From assembly GCA_029948255.1 (NCBI GenBank), contig JALIZF010001940.1, positions 3,099,001 to 3,163,000 of the forward strand: DNA of 64,000 nucleotides. The letters are read 5' to 3'. Below, in pieces: positions 58,601-64,000 of this stretch. Within the stretch, counting starts at the first letter, position 1. Each line of letters opens with the position of its first letter. Position numbers and translations under genes: made by a program. The stretch is from Telmatactis stephensoni. Its lineage: Eukaryota > Cnidaria > Anthozoa > Actiniaria > Isophelliidae. The notes under the pieces are model-generated. The model saw only the letters and a program-made list of their open reading frames with translations, had not been told where the DNA came from and did no database searches.

Positions 58601-60445
58601 AGAAACTACATTGTACCATAAACCCTGGATGATGACCAGTCCAACTTAGAGAAATATATTTTCTTTAGGCTCTTTAGTTCTTTAAACTCTATGATAGCAT
58701 TGATTTTGAACATAATTATTGACTTGCACCCAAAGTTACACTTCACACATTAGTTATCCTTTATCCTTCCACAAAGAGAATAGATCGTAAACTTGAACAG
58801 TGTTATTATATCATTTTATAACAATTAATATCAAGGCCAAACATAATACAGAGGTAGGGGGCCATTGCCCCCATAACTAACAAGGAAATGAATACCTTAC
58901 CATCTATATGCCTAAAATATTTCTTATAAAAGATAGAAAACTGACTGCCCCCAAGGAATTTTAGTTATGTATGGCCTTCAGTATCCCAACAAAGACTGTT
59001 GCTTTTTCAATAATAGAAAAATTATATCTACAAAAGGCAAATCTATACATTCAAGTAATAATAGATTCCAGTATGTTTTTAAAACTAAATATAATATCAT
59101 GGTATTTATAAATATAACAAATCCTATACTGAAGAATACCATCAAATATGATATCTAGATGCTACGATATTTGATATTTGTTTGATATTCAGATTATTCA
59201 TTTCAAAGATCAACTTTCTTGAAAGCTTATTTTGTAGTTTTGAAATAGGATTTTGAGTCTGTAGCACTTATTTACTATCTCAGACATCATTATCTTCAAA
59301 GAGTCAAGAGGATGCAAAGGAATAAAATAAAACTCTCAAGAGATAATCCTTGTTCTTAGACAACTTTAAAAGTAAATATGCAGTTTTAAATGACTTGTAT
59401 TGTCTGGAAATATTAGTTGTTTTTGAAGTTATGATGTTAAGGCTTAGAGATATGGTTTAAATGTGATACATACATTGTATATATTTACTGAATGTTCAAA
59501 AATTGAATTATTTATATGAAGATATTGAACATCTATGCCAATCTTCAAAATAATAGAAATTTTTATTCATATCAGAAAAATACACCACAGATTTTATATA
59601 TATATGTTTTTCATCTCATTTCAAACTAGTTCTCTATCATCTTGGTCATAAATAATTAATAATCTTGTCTTGTGTGTTTTATCCACTGGAAACATGTAAT
59701 AACTTCTATTGTTTTTGACCTGTGCAATTTTGCACATTTTGTCAGTCTGAATCTTTAGAAATAGATATAATAACTGTTAATAATGGTTTTGAATAATATA
59801 TTGCATCATTAGAATTTAGATTTACCCTTACATAACTTCTCAAAGATACAATCATATGCCTTCACTGCTCTCTCTGTGTTGAACTCTTAACCCAAGGCAA
59901 ACACCTCTCTAAAGTGAACACCAGGTAGCTGCATGCTTCCAAAAGTGTCCAAATTTGTTGGGAGCTAATATTGCATATATAGTAGTAAATAGCAGTCATG
60001 ATCTTAAATGACATTGAAGGGTTTTCCTTTTCAAATAAAGTAGAAGATGATTGAACTGTACCAGGTGGAGACTGACATAGTTTGTGAGTAACATTAAAAA
60101 CACCAAAAATTCTTGCCGACAAGGGAGCCCTTTACAGATGGCAAGAATTGCCAGTTGGTGGCAGCAAAGGAAAACCCTCGGGAGCTAGAATACCTTTAGA
60201 TTTAGTACAACTATGGAAATGACGTCACCAAATGGCTACGGCAGAGATTTTGAATGTTGTATAGGTATGGCACTGATACGGTCACGTCATGGGTTGGTCT
60301 GTTTCACACCTTGGGTACTTATCTTTAGAGAGTCTAGCTCTGCTTGCCTTTGTCTGGTTTGGAAATAATAATTGTGTATATTAGTGAATTATTAATTAAT
60401 AATTAATCAACTCAGTGATTTCTTCCTTATTGATTTATTTTTGTT

Positions 60446-60523
60446 AATAATTCAAACAAAAAAATTATACATTTGTTTTGAATCTATTCAAAACAAATGT
60501 ATAATTTTTTTGTTTGAATTATT
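60446..60523. repeat. Perfect 38-bp hairpin with 2-nt loop
   Basis: Arms 60446-60483 and 60486-60523 are exact reverse complements around CT. It is AT-rich and intronic in LRP5/6. Confidence 0.85.
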
Positions 60524-63500
60524 TGAAAATATTACAAATAATCAAAATGATCTTATTTAAGTCAAACATTTTAGTTCTTCCAGATAGAAGTACAGAGCAA
60601 AACATCTTTAGTTTTGAATTTCCTTAAACTAGTTGCTTCCTTTAGGTATTGAACACTAAATGTAATTTTTATTGTAAGAGAAGTGTGAGTTTTTTAATGT
60701 AAAATTTATGATGTGCAGAACGCTCTATTCCTTGGACTTTAGTTTGATAGAAACAATTATAGTAGATGTCAAACAAGACAGTATGAATAATGACAGTTTA
60801 AATTATATCTTTAATTCATGTTTCTCTAAAATTAATTTGAGTTTGACAATGGTTTTAGACTTTTTTTTCAAGTCTAGTCCATTTTTCCCCTTAAATCACT
60901 TCAAATCCTCTACCAATGAGCTCAAAGCTGTCTTACATGTTCACTTTAAAGTGACATCACTTCTTTTTGAAGGCAATTTGTCAAATTCATATCAACCTAG
61001 GAAATCATTTTATTGTCAAACTTTTGCACCTGGACCATTTAAAGCCTTATATACTGTTTGATTTGACAGTCTTGATGATCTTAAAATATGGGAGGGAGTT
61101 TTGTCACTTAAGCTGTTATTATCTGATTTATTTTGAAGTAGCAGCTTTTCTTTATTCCTTGTTTGCTTGTAGAAATGCCAAAATCCTGATAAAGATTATG
61201 TCTGAGCTTTGAAAATAGACGATTTTTGTAATTAATGGAGATTGAATGTCTAGTTTAAAAATTCAATTCAAAATTAAAATCTGATTTGAAAAATCTTTCA
61301 AAGAAATATAAAATCTTTGCTTTGAAGAGAACATATTTTACTCTGAGAAGATAGAATTAAATTGATTTAAAAGGGAAAAAATCAGATTTTATAAAACTTG
61401 AAAAGAAGTACTGCCAATTTATTGGTTACCCATATGTTCTGACAGTGAGTTCTCATATAAAGAAAAAAATAGTTCAAAAACACAGAAAAAACTCTCTTAA
61501 GATGAAAAATTGTATTTCATGTAGTATTTTATGCCCTCTATAAAGCACAGTCACACCCAGATTTTTGAAAAACATTCATGTCTGTTGAAACACAAAAAAC
61601 AGATAATGCCAAAAATGCCCACGATCTTTGAGAGGTTTTAACTTAATCCCCCCTTTAGATTCCTCCTCTGGTCGACTTAAAAAGGTGGTTTGTTTCTTAT
61701 CTTAATCTTGTGGTAATAAGATTTTACTATATTCATTTCTGTCTTTTCTTAAATTCCTTCCATCATGCAATACAAATTGTCAAAGGCTAGTATTAGTAGG
61801 CTAGTAGGATTCTCTGAAACCAAGTTTTTAAAATTGTCATGCCTTTTCTGAAGTGTACTATGGCGTAAATGTTAAAAGACTACAAGTGTATTTATTCCAG
61901 AAAGAGGGTTAATTTTTGAGACTTTCTTCAAAAGTTTAAAAAATGAAGTCTTGCTAAAAACAACAACAACATGCAATGGCAAAACAAATAAGCAAATGAC
62001 AAAAACAATAAAAAAACAAATAATAAAACCAATGTGAAAACAAACAAAGAATCATTATCGATCAGCATAACAAATGCAAGCAAAAACAAACCAAACATTT
62101 ATAGATAAATTGTAGACTGTTTGTACCATTGTTGTTATAAATTAAGATGATTTATTATGAAAGAGGAAAAAGTTCCAAAGAACAATACAGCAGCAAAGTC
62201 CCTTGCTGGGTTTCGTTTACAACTTCCAGTTACCCTTAACACAAGCCTTTCAAAATGCTAAGCATTTCCTGACATTCCAAGAGCAATATTTATATATAAT
62301 AGACATTCAATCCCCCATGCTTAGAAGATAAGATTTATTATTATGACAATCCTTTCCTATGAAAGCAAATATTTTGTGAAACAGCTAGCTGTAACTGAAT
62401 ATAATTAAGCCTTTAAGATGACCTAGAAAAATTAAAATCTGTGATTTTTCAGACTTAAACCAGCAAATAAAAGAAGATTAAGGAAGTACCAAAATATTGA
62501 ATTCAATTTTGGAAAAAAAAGTTTAAATGTCCTTGATGATACAAACTTTCAGGCTTTTCATGGTAACTGCTCAATTTATTATAACATCAAAATCCCATTT
62601 TCCTAGCAATTTTATATACTTTATTCAAAAAATGTTTCTTAAGCATGTTGGATCTCTGTAAATTTAAGTTTGTTGTACTTATGAAACATTTGTTTTTGTC
62701 ACTGAAAGATAAACTTGATATCTTCGCCCCACTGTGCAATATCCTCTATTTTATGAACATCAAAAGTTCATGAAAACATAGTCAAATTAAATTCTTGTTA
62801 CATAAATAATGTAGTATTTTAATTGTAGTTGGGATAAGAATGAGATATTATTTTTGCTGTTTAGAAAAGTGGTGGAATATTACACGCATTTCAAAATTAT
62901 TTTTGAATGCATTATGTTATTTCAGAAACTATTTTTAAGGAAAATTAAGAAGATAATATTTAAGCATTGTGAGGTGTGAGTCCTTGGCACATGTTGTGAA
63001 GTTTGTGAATTTTCTAATTTTATATTATTTTACATGTTGTGTTTTTAATAAACTTATTGTTTATAAAATAATAAATTTTTAATTTTTAATAATTTTAAAA
63101 AAGATCCAGGTCATTGCGTGCCTTTAATTGTAAATGTTCTTACACAGTTTAATGACTTTGAATTGGATATCTATCAATTCAAGTGACAACTTCTCAGATA
63201 ATTGATAGCAGTCTTCAAAAATTGACACATAATTAATATAACTTATAGATCATTTATATCTTTAAGTGGGTGAATTATTCTTTTTAAGGAATATAATATT
63301 GGACCAAGTAAGAGGAATTAGAAATATTTCCCCTTTGTTTTAAAACAAAAAACAAAACAGAATTTTCTTTAATTTGATAAAAATTCACAGAACAATGATG
63401 CTAAGTTTAAGAGGCATTTTGAAACTGTTGATTGAAGGGATGCTAATAAAAACGACCAAAGTGACTACACAGGAAAGTACATTTGATACCCCTAAACCAC

Positions 63501-63795
63501 ATAAGAAAACTTTGAAAAAAATGTCTAAAAAGTCACTTTAGCCATTTTTAGGTAGCTCTTCAAAATCTTATTAATTCTTAAACAGGCTATCAAACAATAT
63601 GCATTGCTGTTCATGTTAATCATTTTAATTGTCACTTTTGTGACATTTATCTTAATGATGATAAATCAGCACTGTTAATTGTTGCAGAATTTTTTGGCGT
63701 TTCAATATTTACCATCAATAATACCATCTCCAATATAATCTCTATCATTTTCCTCCACAACAAGTGCCAATGCAATAGTCCACTTCTAAGATATG

Positions 63796-63912
63796 CTTCA
63801 CCTGCCACATACAAGGATTTAGAATGAGGCTACGTCTTAAAACTTTTGTCTTGGTATGAATGACTGAGCTTTATGCATGTAGCCTCGTCTTGATTCCTTT
63901 ATATATGGCAAG
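63796..63912. mobile_element. Foldback element, relative of 1847-1920
   Basis: GCCACATACAAGGATTTAGA and GAGGCTACG on the left pair with CGTAGCCTCGTCTTGATTCC-type text and ATATATGGC on the right. The middle has AAAACTTTTGTCTTG, matching 1897-1918 in reverse. Confidence 0.6.
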
Positions 63913-64000
63913 CAAAATGTATCTCGCAAGTCGGCTGTTACTAAAATTTAAGAAGTGGTAATGAAAATAGCTGACTTTGGTGATGATATCAATAAATTTT

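Larger units (their letters stand above)
56902..64000 (+). other. LRP5/6 intron 2 (incomplete), AT-rich and CpG-poor
   Basis: At least 7.1 kb without a recognisable exon on either strand. I looked for the next YWTD blade and found none. It is low in G+C with very few CpG dinucleotides (roughly a dozen counted by eye in 60540-63700). It contains a decayed MITE at 58290-58600, a hairpin at 60446-60523 and a foldback at 63796-63912. Confidence 0.7.

Overview
The window reads as nuclear DNA of an animal, most likely an anthozoan cnidarian (coral or sea anemone). The reasons are spliced genes with mostly GT-AG introns, clear orthologues of animal genes (LIPT1, KIF18, LRP5/6), an NLR-type gene that fuses a DZIP3-like HEPN domain to NACHT and LRR (a combination common in corals), tRNA-derived SINEs, LINE remnants, and very many foldback (MITE-like) elements and microsatellites. 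I assembled gene models by hand from reading-frame continuity, splice sites and remembered family motifs. Species was not determined.

Layout. 1-5.9 kb: the 3' two thirds of a lipoyltransferase gene (LIPT1, +), with a 21-nt microexon and an intron that looks U12-type with AT-AT ends. 7.0-17.8 kb: a complete kinesin-8 gene (KIF18A-like, +, 16 coding exons, 943 aa). 18-21 kb: a (TTCCC)n tract, a LINE remnant, and a first-exon-like segment at 20.8 kb with CCAAT, E2F and E-box motifs. 21.7-27.9 kb: a two-coding-exon HEPN-NACHT-LRR gene (minus strand, 896 aa). 28-34 kb: a block of duplicated repeats that includes two copies of a cassette resembling the promoter and 5'UTR exons of the NLR, several (GA)n arrays and a LINE remnant. 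34.3-36.0 kb: two tandem arrays, one of about 105 bp carrying a 20-24 bp palindrome, and one of 55 bp with no stop codon in any minus-strand frame. 37.8-48.4 kb: an uncharacterised EF-hand-like gene (+, 18 coding exons, 587 aa) with an RFX X-box about 90 bp before its start codon, which suggests a ciliary role. 48.4-55.2 kb: intergenic, packed with inverted-repeat elements. 55.3 kb to the end: signal-peptide exon and first YWTD beta-propeller exon of LRP5/6 (+), then at least 7 kb of AT-rich, CpG-poor intron.

The genes do not form one pathway: mitochondrial lipoylation, mitotic chromosome alignment, innate immunity, probable cilium, and Wnt co-receptor. CpG content is mosaic: the LIPT1 body and the LRP5/6 intron are strongly CpG-poor, while KIF18 exons and MITE-rich DNA are CpG-rich. 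This fits mosaic germline gene-body methylation. The most unusual items are the AT-AT intron, the palindromic and stop-free tandem arrays, the duplicated leader cassette upstream of the NLR, and the X-box-bearing orphan gene.
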